Source of the DNA: Ancylostoma caninum | Lineage: Eukaryota > Nematoda > Chromadorea > Rhabditida > Ancylostomatidae | Assembly: GCA_037903475.1 (NCBI GenBank) | Contig: JBAJFG010000019.1 | Span: forward strand, 434,001 to 498,000 | Direction of reading: 5' to 3' | DNA length: 64,000 bases | Shown: positions 1 through 11,910 of the stretch, in pieces | Layout of the letters: the number at the start of each line of letters is the position of its first letter | Position numbering within the stretch: position 1 is the stretch's first letter | Translations under genes and position numbers: made by a program | Notes under the pieces: model-generated | Told to the model about the DNA's origin: nothing | What the model saw: only the letters and a program-made list of their open reading frames with translations | Databases searched by the model: none

Positions 1-344
1 TCAGTTCAGCTTGGGTACATCGCCGAGTAGAACATGCTATGAGAAGCGATGAGCTCATTCTATAATAGAGTCATTCTGGACTGGCGAAGTTTGGGAATAC
101 TCTAAAGTCTAAAAATAAAGTCTCGAATTCCTCATGGTTAACTATGTAGCTAGAGGTTTATTTCTCGAGGACACGATCCCGGATAACGTCTCCATTCGTT
201 ACCCAATGAATGTGCTCAGTACCTAAGATGAAGTGGTACTCTCAACATAATAATGATGTACTCCATTACTGAATTAGCTCATTTCAAATTTTGAATTTTG
301 AATTTTGTAGAATAAAAGCGGGATCTTTGCTAGCGTGTAGTTGT

Positions 345-350
345 TTTATT
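345..350 (-). promoter_or_regulatory. Polyadenylation signal AATAAA for the RRM gene
   Basis: The plus strand reads TTTATT here, so the minus strand carries a canonical AATAAA about 93 nt after the RRM stop codon. That spacing is normal for a nematode 3' UTR. No competing AATAAA was seen between the stop and this site on the minus strand. Confidence 0.55.
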
Positions 351-442
351 TGTCGTTTGCACAACAATAAATAAGACAGACATTCGATGCAAAATATGTG
401 TCATATTTATACAACGACAAAAGATCTTTGTAGTGAGATCAT

Positions 443-721
443 TCAGTTCTTGTTGGCCCAGTTAACTCGCAATGATCGGCCATTGAAATCAGCTCCATTG
501 AGGGTATTGACGGCATTTTGGGCTCCAGCTTCATCGGAGAACTCGCAGAATCCGAATCCCTTTGGGCGTCCGGTCTCACGATCGTACGCGATTCTGACAT
601 TGGTGACCTGACCGGCCTGGGTGAAGTAGTTTCCGATGGCATCCTCGGTGGTCTGGTAGGGGATGTTTCCAACGTATACGGAGGAGCGGTTGGGTTGAGC
701 AGACAATCCCATAGTGGCCAT
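443..721 (-). CDS. Small single-RRM RNA-binding protein, 92 aa
   Basis: This is an intact, intronless minus-strand reading frame of 92 codons plus a TGA stop. One RNA recognition motif fills almost the whole protein, from about residue 12 to 88. RNP2 is VYVGNI near residue 14 and RNP1 is KGFGFCEF near residue 53, both with the aromatic residues that stack on RNA bases. The segments YDRETGRPKG and TLNGADFNGRSLRV resemble the RRM of CstF-64 (cleavage stimulation factor) and of single-RRM glycine-rich proteins. A nuclear role in RNA binding is inferred from the family; the specific target is unknown. I chose the ATG at 721 because the RRM homology starts just after it. An upstream in-frame ATG at 844 would add 41 residues of no recognisable character that look like 5' UTR. 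The GC-rich coding stretch in AT-rich flanks and the absence of frame breaks argue for a live gene. A processed copy of a longer gene is the main alternative. Confidence 0.8.
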   Translation of the reverse strand: MATMGLSAQPNRSSVYVGNIPYQTTEDAIGNYFTQAGQVTNVRIAYDRETGRPKGFGFCEFSDEAGAQNAVNTLNGADFNGRSLRVNWANKN

Positions 722-3570
722 TATGATTAGTGTTGGTGAAAAGAGCTTGGAGAGGAAACGACCGTCTAGCAAACACGAGGTAGCTGGAATCACGTGTACG
801 AATGTATCTGTGCTTATATTCAATTGAACATCATTATGTGTCATGTAGCCATGAAGTAATAGAAGTGCTGTTCTTTAGCAACATTTTAATCACTTTTCTT
901 GCTACACCTACGTTTTTCAAAACTCAATGATCTTGACTATAAGTTCAGACTGTTACATTTGTGTGTTCCATACTCTTCATCATTATTGATGCCTACACCA
1001 ACACATACTGCGACAAAACAACCATCAACACAACAAGTAAACTCCGATGATTTTTTTATAATTTCTTCGTTTTTTCGAGTTTTTTCTTTTATTATGTGAT
1101 AATTAAGGTCAATGGATCTCGCCATGTGCGGTCTACCCCAAACATCACAGTGTGAGTAATAACAATTGGTTTTAATTTTTTAAAAAAGTCAACAGAATAA
1201 TCTTTGTGATTGGAATTTCAAAACAGAATTCATGTCTAACACTTTCATTTAATAGAACTTTCAATCAAGTGAAAAAATTACGGTACTACTATCGTTTCGT
1301 GTCGCGCAAAAAAAATGCGCCAATTAGATTGCAAACAGGTGTTACAACGAACAATTCAGTTGAATGGTCAGTCACCGACGACTTTTTTACCTCGGATATA
1401 CGGATTCAAAGCAATAAACTCTGCTCAATTCAAAATGTGAACTTTTAGAATGGTTATATGGAAAAATTGCCCTTGCAAATATCCACCTTATGGTTTGACT
1501 ATATGCATAGATGCCAAGAAATCAGCATGTTTTCTTTTTCTTAACCGGAAGCGGGGCTACATTTCCAATGTTGGTTAAAAAACCCTATAAAGACCTTTTC
1601 GGATTGTTAGCTCAAGGAATTCTGATAAGTACGAATGAAAGAAGAGAAAGTTTGTGTGAACCACATTCAGCATATCACAACCAACCAGGTAAATGCACCC
1701 TTAGTAATCCCGTATCCAAAACATTCAGAAAATGTACATTTAATTGGAAGGAAAAACGCATTATCAGTTTATTCTCCTCAACCACCAAGCTTTATCTATT
1801 CTGTGATCCAGTGCTATTCCCTTAGTCGCAAATGACTTTTGTTTTCGTCGTTTTAACATTTCATTTCGTACTATTTGAAGTTTTTTTCTCCGTTCCACTT
1901 CTCCGTTGTCATCATTTTTCATACTTTATTTCTCGGTAATTTGAAGGCAGTACCCGTCGAAGTCCTGACTTAGAGCCGATGGTGACAAACACTGTTAACG
2001 CATTAGAAATGTTGAATGAACACAAAGAATCAATACTTGCGAAGAAGTTCGAGTCACCATCGCGAACACAGCTGCATTGCATGTGCCAGCTTACCCAGGT
2101 TCGGCCAAACACACATGCAAGCTTGAGCTAAGTTTTCTACATACTCGAGGTCGCAAATGTCGAGGAGAGAGCGATTAGACGCACTCGGATCAGCAAAGTT
2201 GAATATCAGTCCTAGGTTCTTTCAAGCTCTAACAACATTCGGTAAAACTTGAATTTCAAAGATTTGAGCTGGTGCTGTATTTATGGTGGGAAAATGGATT
2301 GATAAGCTGAGATATTACCTTATTCTCTCTTTTTATTCAATTGATTTTTTGGTCCGTTAGACGGCTAAAGTGCGGAAGAATATAAAGTGGTGGCCAGTTT
2401 CTTAGCAACCCCACGTTTTTGGACGACAGGATTTTTTTCACCTATTTTAGCGCCTGGATGAGTAATCGGAGCCAAATGCGAGTCTGTGCTGAAACTCTTT
2501 GGAGCTCTTTTTCAGTTACTCGCTGTGGGGGCTCACCTGCAGCTTGCAGCTCACTTGGAAATGGGTTAAATACTGAAAAAGCTCCTGTGAAAACAAGTAC
2601 TCCGAAGCCCATAAAATGCAAGGCAAATTATTGGATAATGTGCAACTTTTGAAGGCAAGAAGACGGAACAACTGCGAAAATTCTAGAAAGCTTAAGCTTA
2701 GCTTATGATGTGTTCTACACATTCTTGGCCATTGCCAATAAATAATACTTTACCTAACATTGTTACAGTCATACGCAAGCTACATCCTATTGATGCTACT
2801 GAAACATGTGCAAATGTTTCACATGAGGACACTTGCATCCGCAGTTGAAGCCAAAGTAAAGTAAGTGTTTTTTCTTCACAGATTTTCCAATCTCTTTCTG
2901 AAAAGGAATGAAAAAGGAAGCGAGTAAGGAAGGAGATTCCTGAAATAAAGAAAGGAGAACCTTGGTACACAGACAGAAAACCGTCATGGTTACGGTATGA
3001 TTGTTCCTGAGCCTTTGCACAGTTTTGCGTTTGAGCTCACGATTTTTGTTTAACATGAAATTTTTTTGGACACCGAGGTCATTTACGTTCTGAATATTTT
3101 TGGATATTGAATCAGTTTTTCAAATTTGCTTTCCTCGTATTCTGTTGGTAGAGTTTCAATGCCGTGGCCAAAGTAATTTCATTTGCACCCCTCCTGGACA
3201 ACTAACTCATATTTCTGCTCAGGTCATGAATGCCACGAATACTACTCTGTTGATAGAATTCGAATACAGACCTCATAAAATAACCATTTGGCTCATAAAA
3301 TGACAAAATGAAAAAACTCATAGAGACGTCCATTCTAGTCTGAGCCGTTGTACTTTATGAGTATCACAACAACAGAAAATTTCATTTTTCAAACATTTCT
3401 CTCTTGGTGGGCGAGTTGTTCAATGGCGGCAGGCTGTATTGTCGCATCAATCTCTCTTTCTCTGCTCAAGGCAACCAAGTCTTCTTTCCCCGCAAACACG
3501 TTACTTGGCAACAAATTTATCTGACAAGGGAAGTGCACACACTTAAGCTGCGAATACAAGATGGCACCTA
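722..3570. other. Undetermined AT-rich flank of the RRM gene
   Basis: This holds the 5' flank of the RRM gene and then moderately AT-rich DNA. The open frames are all short and resemble no family I recognise. No transposon termini or tandem arrays were seen. Regulatory sequence for the RRM gene may lie in its right-hand flank but cannot be pointed to. Confidence 0.4.
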
Positions 3571-3640
3571 TTAGGTTGTAACATAAGTTTCCGCTGTTTT
3601 GGAATTTTCGACAAAAAAGTTTTATAAAAAATCAGATAGC
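3571..3640 (+). mobile_element. Possible mariner-type terminus, second end not found
   Basis: The sequence after TA at 3569-3570 begins TTAGGTTGTAACATAAGTTT. TA followed by TTAGGTTG is how the mariner elements elsewhere in this window begin (9150, 22711). I found no matching inverted end within the next 2 kb and no transposase motif. This is either a solo end or a chance match. Confidence 0.3.
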
Positions 3641-5917
3641 AGCAGATATCAAACGAAGTGGTGTGCACCACAAGGGTCGATGGTCTTTTGCCGTTTTTTC
3701 AGCAGGAGCTTGACTCCGCTGCTCCAGAAATCTGTGGACTGCGAGGCAAAGAACTAATCCCGCCAGTGCTGGAGGTCACTAGTTTTGTCAAATCGGTTCT
3801 TGCACAGTAGACATTCTTGTGATCTGATAACCGGCGCATGGTTAGAGCTGAATCTATGCTACATAGTGCGCAATTGAAAGTTCCTCTTCGAGCTCTTTTT
3901 TTCCGGAGAGTTCGACTAACAAAATTAATGTGCCTTCCATGGTGTAGAAAAATGGTGCGGTTTCCACAGAGCGCATGGAACTTGTTCTAAAATTCCACCG
4001 ATTAGTGTTTGCAAACGGTTGATGTTTGTGGTAATAGCGGGAGAAATCCAACTACAATTCGCTTCAATTCCAGAGAGAAAAATGGCATAATCAAAATTTT
4101 GGGTCACCATTTTTGGTGTCTGTGCCTGAGACTGCACAACAAAAAATGGGGTCAGAAAGCACCTTGGAGCATAAGAATGGCCTCGAGATTACTCCGTTCA
4201 AATTTGGGTGGTCTCATGCAATGTTTTGGTAAAATTATCACTCGTGGAAGAGTCAGAAAAAAAAAGAGTGCAAAACAGACGCATACAGCATGATTTTATC
4301 CAACGAGCATGTTCACAATATACGATAAACTTCCCTTTGAGCCATAACCATATGTTAATGCTATCTTGTGCTCCTGCAGTCGTAGAGCCCTATCATATGT
4401 GCCTGATAAAACCACGCGTGACTCCTTACAGAGAAAAAACCCGGGAGTGATGAAAACAGGTTTGAAACCAGAGTTACGAGCTGCACAAGGCAGTTCACGC
4501 CAAGCCACTAGCCCATAGAATTGGCAGTGTCCTCCACTTGCTCCAAATGGTATTCTGAGTTTTTGTAGAGCACTTTGCAGGTTTCAATTATACTTTGTAA
4601 CGTCACAACGGAAGGCTCTCTACCTATATAGGTATCGTTGTGGATTAGCAGCTTTTCTTCATGTACTTCCCTTGTGGGAAGATAAAGCACTTACTTGTCT
4701 ATAGAGAAGACCCGGCCGATGAGGAAGAGATAGGGCGAACTCTGGAATCTTTGGGGAAGAACTTCAAAAAAAATGAAGCTACCAAAAAGGCTTTGGGATA
4801 GAGATTTTTATGAATGAGTGAACAAAAAATTGAGATAAAATTGTGATGAAGCTACAGCTTTTTTCGATAACTCGTATATTCGCTAAACCAAAGCCGATTG
4901 CGATCGGGATTAGAGTCGCATGTCACTTCGGATCCAAGCCGTGAAGTGGGCGGGGCTCGGGCTGCATACTATTCGGCCTACCATGAGTGCTATATGTTGC
5001 TATTCAGTCAGTGTTCAGTTGCTGATTGGTTGTGATACGTTTGCTATCCCTGTATCACGGGCTACCATATCGGGTTGTAACAGGTTCTCTACATGGAGAG
5101 TTTCTGAGCTTTCGACGGCAAAGATGGAAAGAAAGCTTTGCTCTAGTAGTTACACCATGGCATCAGAACTATTTCGTTTCTTAACCACATTTCCATCCCT
5201 CCGCAATTAATGCTATTCGAGGGCGACCTCATTGACGCGCATCATTAGCGAGTCATGTACTCGGCGTAGTTATCTATCTGAAGGCAGAGTAAGGGTAGAT
5301 ATGTTTCTACATCAAAGTGAGGTGAGCTTAAGCTCACCAACAAATGTCCGAATGCTCTTTTTGTGATAGGTGGAGAAGTCCGCAGCCGAATAGCTGGACC
5401 TAGCGGTTTCGCAGTAGACTTTTCCATCTCACCATGCGCACATCTCTTCTGATCTATTACTGCACACTGCTATAGATTTGGTCCTCCTCAGCCGCTCAGA
5501 TAAGTGCCACAGGGCTCGCCTAGTCTTCGTTGAACCGGAACGACGAGTGAGCAGTCTGACATGCAACCACTTGCTCATATCCAAGGAAGCTGGTCCGCAG
5601 CTAGATCTCTCACCCGAAGCACAAAATGAGACTTGACACGTTCTGCTGCTTCTCCCTTAACCTGGTTCTTCTATGACATACATATGTATTGTATACACAA
5701 GTTATAACTGAATCCCAATTTTTTAGGGTGGGATAAGGTCCTTCGATTCGACATTGTGCGGGTCTAAATGCCAGGCTGTGATACACACCTATCTGCTGGT
5801 CAGACACACAAAAACCGCAAAATGGTCAGGCAACACTCATGGCATTTCACCCAGAAATTGCTCGAGAAAGTTGAATCAAAATTAAAATAAATAATAAATA
5901 AATAATTAACAATAATA
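3641..5917. other. Undetermined DNA
   Basis: There is no recognisable gene or repeat. The part from about 4915 to 5640 has a more balanced base composition than its flanks and several overlapping open frames of 60-96 codons. These match no motif I know. It could be a decayed transposon or an exon-bearing stretch; neither can be supported from sequence alone. Confidence 0.3.
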
Positions 5918-6810
5918 CAGGGTGCGTCAAAATTATTGACGCACCTAAAATGAGTCTGTAGAAAAGAAAAGATGCAAAAACATAGCACCAAATGAGCATA
6001 TGCAGAATAAAGCCCAAGTCTTGGCGATCCGAATAAATGCACTCTTGTTCACGGCAAGCTCCTTCCTTGCTGAAGCAGTCACAGAGACGACGAGGGATCG
6101 CAATGCCTCTGCGCCGCAACTAACTCAGGTCGACTTTGTCCCAGATCTTGAGCAGATAAGCCCTTGGGAGCTTGATGTTTTTGTGGATTATAGCGCAGCT
6201 CTTGCTCTCTAAGATATCCATATGGAGTCATCCGTAGACTGGAACTCGGTTCACAAGGAAGCTTATTCTCCGCCAAATTGAAGTGCCTCAAGTAGATTTT
6301 TGAAACTGGACCCGTACCACTTTTGTCTTACGAGCAACAGCCAAGCCCTGCCAAAGTACCTATGAATTCATCTTGTGATGAGAACTGAGAAAACGAGAAA
6401 GTGTGCCTTTAGAAGATTGCTTGAATGAGAAACAAGAAAACGAAAAAAATTTCTATAGCAAAACATAGATGCCTTTCTCTGGCTGGGACACGACAAGACT
6501 TGCGAACAAGGACATGATTTCATGTGGTACTTGGAGAGCATGACCTGCCCTATTCCCTTAAGAGTGTCGTTTTCCTAAAGCTCACCTTCTTTATAATATG
6601 GAAGAATAATGGACGAACTTCATCGGCAATTTACTCTGCCGACATGTTCGTGGCTGCTTTTACAAGGAGAGAGCGCTCTCCGAGCAGGAGTGGATTTTTT
6701 GTATTCGCTGAGACATGACCTTCATTTTGGATATGCATATATAGTGGTTTTTGGGATGTTGTCCTTTTCACAGCACAACTTCAGTGCGTCAATATTTATG
6801 ACGCACCCTG
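5918..6810 (-). mobile_element. Degenerate Tc1/mariner element, 893 bp, TA target
   Basis: The ends are CAGGGTGCGTCA and TGACGCACCCTG, part of a TIR of about 27 bp that matches at all but two or so positions. The flanking TA dinucleotides at 5916-5917 and 6811-6812 are the expected target duplication. Each TIR also contains a small hairpin, GTGCGTCA against TGACGCAC, separated by 7-8 bp. The interior keeps a piece of transposase on the minus strand. At 893 bp it is much shorter than an autonomous Tc1 of about 1.6 kb, so it is an internally deleted copy. Confidence 0.85.
6035..6218 (-). pseudogene. Tc1-like transposase C-terminal remnant
   Basis: Read on the minus strand, the frame begins ILESKSCAIIHKNIKLPRAY and continues through IWDKVDLS, a stop, then LRRRGIAIPRRLCDCF. 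This follows the C-terminal pattern of Tc1-family transposases: a WxxLExK motif, then a conserved PHxN, then a helix with KAWDxI, then a final helix ending in RLxxCI. The in-frame stop near 6122 and the loss of everything upstream, including the DDE core and the paired-like DNA-binding domain, make it non-functional. The family assignment rests on this pattern only. Confidence 0.6.
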
Positions 6811-7119
6811 TAATAATGATGGTAAATGATGAACAATGAAAACAGAGTGCTCTCCACCGCAACAAATGTTCCAAGTACCTCCATGGAGCCCCTTTTCGAA
6901 ATTCCCAGGGGTGACCCGCTACTTACTGCTCTTTTTGAGACAAGCCATATCAGGCTGGAAATTTTCTTGCCTCAAAAGCATTAGCTTTGTATCACGTTGC
7001 TGCGAAATTAATTGCCGAAATAGACACTCCACTTCAAAATGGTACAACTTTCTCAGTCAGTTTAACACTCGTTTAATTGTCAGATCCTTCCCAACTATTC
7101 AGTAGATAAAGTATGCATC
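6811..7119. other. Spacer between Tc1 element and RTE remnant
   Basis: About 300 bp of undetermined DNA. The stretch just before 7140, rich in CTTCTT on the plus strand (GAA repeats on the minus strand), may be the short 3' tail of the adjacent RTE element. RTE elements usually end in a short repeat rather than poly(A). Confidence 0.35.
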
Positions 7120-8115
7120 TCTTCTTCTTCAATAATTATCCCGTCCCTCTTCTTGATCTTCTGACGCTATTTCCCTCCATCGTGCGCCTGGTCTAGGTGT
7201 GTGCGCACATGCTTTAGATGGGCATGCAGTGTGCCCAGCCGCCTTTGCTCCGGTTGTCCCTTTGGCCGTTTTCCCGGTACCTCAAGATCGAGGCCTATTT
7301 TGCAGACGATGTATTCGTTGGCACCCAGAACGTAGCCGCTCCATCTAAGGCGGGTCAGCAGTCGTGCCGAATCGTTCTCGGATGTTTTCGTTGCGTATGT
7401 AGCAAGAGGTAGTTGCAGCACATACGTGTTACCAGCCATCCATAGTAACATCCCCATCACACATAGGCGGAGTTCCACTTTCTTGGCGGGCGGCCAACAT
7501 TCTGAGCCATACAATGCGACGGATGTAACGACTGCTCGATACACCTTCGACTTGAAGCAATTCAGGATCTTCTTGTACAGCACTCCCGTGATCGAACGCC
7601 ACTTCAGCCATGCAGCGTTGACGCGAGCGACGACTTCACGGGCTAGGTTGCCAGCGGCTGAGAGTGTTGAGCCGAGATGCTCGAAGTAGTCGGTTCTCGG
7701 AAGGTCATTGCCGTCACTCTGAATGGTGGCGGGCTCAATCATATCGGTCCTCATATACTCAGTCTTTTTGACGTTAAGCCAAAGACCGAACCGCGCTAGA
7801 CATTCGATCCAGCTCTGCATCTGTCGCTCAAGGTCCTCCTTCTGCTCAGACGCCATGACGTCATCCACGTAAGGCAGAGTCCACAGAGTCAGCCTCTGTA
7901 AGTCTCTCGTAACGTGTCCCATGACGACGACAGAGAGAAGCGGTGAGAGGGCCGATCCTTGGTGCACACCTACGAAGACGGGAAATCCTGCTAACATGCC
8001 CGCGGCCACCTGCACTTTGCTCCTTTTGCCCGCGTAGAGAATCCTGACCCACTCGATAGGCTTTTCGAAACGCCGTGGCAACACAGCACGTATCAGGAGA
8101 AAACATGCATCTACA
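7120..8115 (-). mobile_element. 5'-truncated RTE-clade LINE
   Basis: This is a minus-strand LINE remnant carrying the palm and C-terminal region of an RTE-type reverse transcriptase and little else. Endonuclease and N-terminal RT are absent. Truncation at the 5' end is the normal outcome of target-primed reverse transcription. The homology to the RTE copy at 26.7-29.2 kb starts near 8115. Upstream sequence is unrelated, although the frame stays open to 8264. Confidence 0.8.
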
Positions 8116-8264
8116 TCAAAAAGTGATGTGGCCTTTGAACGGACAGTAGTCTGCAGGAAGCGTTTATTGGCAAAGCAAATGGACAAATGACTCAACGTCA
8201 CTAGACTAGCCCTTTTATAGGGTTCGGTCGGTGTGTTTGTAAACAAATACAGTACAAAGTCCAT
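7167..8264 (-). pseudogene. RTE reverse transcriptase, N-truncated, frame open for 365 codons
   Basis: The frame runs without a stop for 365 codons. RTE homology begins near residue 55. Visible landmarks are the RT motif HQGSALSPLL at residues 101-110, the catalytic YVDD box at 132-135 (YADD in most relatives), LNVKKTEYM at 163-171, and the RTE-specific C-terminal block with SECWPPA at 254-260 and GLDLEVPGKRPKG near 324-336. The enzyme would copy RTE RNA into DNA at a nicked target, but the protein lacks the endonuclease and the fingers with the first catalytic aspartate, so it cannot be active alone. The first 50 or so residues are translated flanking DNA. The complete lack of stops suggests a fairly recent insertion or chance. 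Neighbours give no sign of exaptation. Confidence 0.8.
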
Positions 8265-9147
8265 GAGCAGTAAAATAACACCGAGAGCGATTATAGCTCA
8301 ACTCAAGAATGTTCGCCTATGATAAACACCTCCTCCCTATGATGAATGTTAGGAGGAGAGAAAACAATTATACATTCATCTGAGATTCTATGCATAGGAT
8401 TTTCCTGATGGGTTGACTTGTAAACGTTTTGGTGGTTGGCGAACGCGTTGTCCTCGTTCCTACGTCTGTGGCGTTGCAGTCGTTGGATCGCATGTCTCTG
8501 TCGAAAACATCGAAGTCGTTGTTTGTGTCGGCATTGTGTTGGCAGACGCCAGCGGAGTGGTCGACTTTCTTGAAGATGGGTGGGGACTGCGGAGTGGTTC
8601 AGTTAGGACAACTATGAGATCTGGTATTGTCTCCTCAGTATGTCTTGGGCGATTTGGTCGCATCTGGTTAGCATGACGTCGTTGAATAGATCCACTGATC
8701 AGGACATCACATACTGCATGACCATGGCGTGCGACGACTGTGGCCGGAGTAGGGGGTGCGCCGCGGCAACGTTAATGCGAAAAATCTATGTTTTCTGCAT
8801 GTTCGCATCTCGAAGAGCGGATAGCGTAGGAGCGAGAGGTAAGTGGTGATGTGATATAATTAGTAAATGGTGATGTGATATAATTAACGTGTCGTAAGAC
8901 ACGTGCCCACGCGTGCCATCTTCAAATCTATTCCCAAAGATGTGATAAGCACAAACCAAACTTGACTGAGGATTATTCGCCATATGTAGCCAGAACGGCA
9001 CAGACATGATGAAACATGGCCATCACATGTGGCCCGCATAGCAACTCAAAGACAGACATAGAACTTCTCTTCATCCTGACTTCTTCCTAACTACGTATAC
9101 GATGCTCTTTTAAGCTTTCCAAACTTCGCTTTTTTCCCGATGCTTGT
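8265..9147. other. Undetermined DNA with one short tandem duplication
   Basis: The part from about 8410 to 8780 is richer in G and T than its surroundings and open in several frames at once, but no domain is recognisable. A two-unit tandem repeat lies at 8840-8887. Nothing else was seen. Confidence 0.35.
8840..8887. repeat. 24-bp tandem duplication
   Basis: There are two adjacent copies of a 24-bp unit containing TGGTGATGTGATATAATTA, differing at only a couple of positions. It is probably a replication-slippage product. Confidence 0.8.
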
Positions 9148-9149
9148 TA

Positions 9150-10043
9150 TTAGGTTGGTGCATAATTAATGCGGCTTTTTTTCGTGACTTCTCTCGATAA
9201 AGATTGACGCTCTTCAAATGGGTTTTCATGAAAACAAACCCCCTTCCCACTTATTAAAGGTGCTATAGAAAACTGCATCTACATCTGCCATAATATGCTC
9301 TATCACTCTGGGAAAAGTTGGAATGCAGCCACAATCATTCCGCGATTTCAGCCACCCTCTTCAAGATAGACCAAACACCATGGACTAATCTGAAAGATTG
9401 TTCATATTCGTAAGGTACGAGCTTCACAGACGAGAGAAGAACAGGTTGGCCTCCAAATCCCAAGCACCAGTAATTTTTGGCAGCCTGAAAAAGGACGAAA
9501 GCTTGACAGCGAGAACGCTGTCCGTATTCTTCAATATGACATTCGAGCATGGTACTTCCTCTCAAAAGGCTCAGAAACGCATGGAGAATGGCCAAATGAG
9601 TCAGTACGAATCTCAGACAGGAACAGCGTTCAATTTCCAATGTTCAATTTTCTGTGGCAAAACGAGCAGGCTCCATTTCTGAGGAATCTCGTCAATCGAA
9701 CCTCCTTCCCTTCTACAGCAGCGAAAAGTTCCTGGCCGTCAAAATTTGCTCTAGAAGCTCTTCCGTCTTCATCCGGAGGACTGCACCTTAATACGTGAAC
9801 TGGTCAAATATTTTTCGACTTTGCTTTGCTAATTTTTCTTCAGCCAAAATTTTGTTGAGGTCGTGGAATGACTGTGCTACATTCTAAGATTTCATGAGAT
9901 GGTGAATGCGGATGCGATTTTCTATAGCACCGTTACTAAGTGGAAGAAGAGGATCGTTCATATAGGAAACCAATCAAGAAGCGCTCATTTTTCACGAGAA
10001 GAAGAGTCGCGAAGAAAGCCGCATTAATTATGCACCAACCTAA
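9150..10043. mobile_element. Mariner-like element with long inverted arms, 894 bp
   Basis: The outer 29 bp at each end are perfect inverted repeats beginning TTAGGTTGGTGCATAATTAA. TA at 9148-9149 and 10044-10045 is the target duplication. Homology between the two ends does not stop at the TIR. The arms at about 9150-9365 and 9838-10043 can still be aligned for roughly 200 bp, for example TTTTCTATAGCACC in both. The copy therefore resembles two inverted 3' ends of a mariner joined around a 0.47-kb centre. No DDE motif is readable, so it is non-autonomous. Confidence 0.85.
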
Positions 10044-11910
10044 TAGTTGAATCCTTAATATGCAAACAGTTAGCACCCCTAGTAGTTCTTCTTCGCATCT
10101 AGAGCACACAATCGTCTGGTTGTTCTATATACTGAGCGTTCACAACGTGAGGGATTCTCGAGGCCGAAATGGACCTTTCAGAAGCACCACTTCACTGCAT
10201 TTCCAGCAGGGGAGTCCTCTCTATAGACTTCATTGGTTCCTAGTCGCTTGAGCTGCATTTTATCTACAATTTAAGCTGAGATTCTTGGTTCTTCTCGAAC
10301 TGGAGAATCACATTCCTGCTTCATCGGGTATGATATTTGTAAAGGGCAAAGCAAGAGCTCCTAGTGGTCTTTGATAAGCACTCGAAGCAAACCCATTTAA
10401 AAAAACCAGATGAAAAAACATGAATTTTCTCCTCAACCTAATCTATCTATACTCATATCAACAGCACATGTTAACGTCGGTGACTCACATCACAGAAGAT
10501 CTAAAACTTGCAGAAATGCCAAAGGCGAGAACTCTGTTTTCTGGCTGGGTTCAATAGGCCGTGAAGAGCAGCCGTTTCTGTACTGGATTTTTGGCAACAA
10601 AAGGTGGATTTTGCAGAGTGTCTTGAGTTTGACGGCTTCATTTAATACGATTTGCTCTGTTGTGTCCCCTACTAGAATGTTTTTCGTCATTACCTCATTC
10701 ATACATATGCAGATTCAGCGCATGTGTTCTATCATAACCTTTCTTTATCCATTGCTTTCTAAAGACTGATTTAACAGTATCAATACTCACGTACAGAAAG
10801 CGAGGATCGCAAACTTGGAAAATCGATTTTCGCAAAAGCCGGTATCTTCGTGGTTTATCATGGTTTCCTATGGGGTAATTTTGAGTTGGTCTTAGTTTCC
10901 TTCGATCACATTTTCCTCGGTTTCGGTTGATATCATGCAAATTTAAGAGAGCAAGCCTAATTGTTTTCCAGGACAAAACTCAGTGTGTCACATCCAAGGA
11001 AGGAAGTTGAGAGCGACGATGATGATGTAAGTTGCTTTCTTTAAACCCATTACCTGCTGTACCATTATTTTATCTACACCTTCATGATTTCTCGTCGGCG
11101 CTTACACCACACTGATATTAGGAAGATGTTCAGCCCAATCTTGCAGTCAATATGCAATGGCGGAGTATATGCAATGGCGCCTTGCCTGTTGGGGAAGTGA
11201 GACATCGCCACATTCACTTTTCGATAATGAAGATGATTCAGCAAGCGCACCTGATATCTGATATCTATCAGCTTCGGCAATGAAATTTCTTCTTCTTTTT
11301 TCATGCAACCTTATCACATATAGGCCAGGGTAATTTACCAAAAAAAAAAGCATCAAATGTTGCATCGACATGCATCTCGCAACTTTCGCGGATGAAGCCT
11401 CGCCTTTTAGTAAACGGAACGGCAGCGTTTGAGTCCGTGCGTCTTCTATAGCCATTCCAGAAGGCCTCAGTAAATTACCGGTCCTACTGTCCGCGCTGTA
11501 CGTTCAACTCTCAGGGGCTTGTAATACCGTATGACGACCTGAACCTGACCAATTTGTTTACCATCCTCTACACCACGTTTGTCTCCCTAGATATGGGCCT
11601 CACCCTTTTGCCACGCAATTGATCTGCGACTTGTGAGTATGCTTGAACTATGAAGTATCGCACTCACCTATGGGGAACAACGGCTATTTTCTATCGTATG
11701 GAGTCAGAGTGCAAGCTCATTGTACGGCGCTGGGGCGCAGAAGGCAGGCGATCTGTGAACTGGGCAAATGTGAATTGATTTTACGAACATGCTCGATGAA
11801 GGGGCTCTATCTGTATTAGGATGCTTAATTGTCACAACTTAGAAAGCTGATCTGAAATTTCACAAAGGGGAAATGGTACAGAGGAACTGCGACAATATTG
11901 AAGATCTAGG
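10044..11910. other. Undetermined DNA
   Basis: Open frames of up to 119 codons exist on both strands (for example 10410-10769) but show no motif, signal peptide or transmembrane pattern that I trust. No tandem arrays or transposon ends were seen. Confidence 0.35.

Noticed and set aside
8413..8676. Open frames on both strands in the GT-rich stretch
   Set aside because: Three frames open simultaneously and low-complexity V/G or T/P content; no family recognised.
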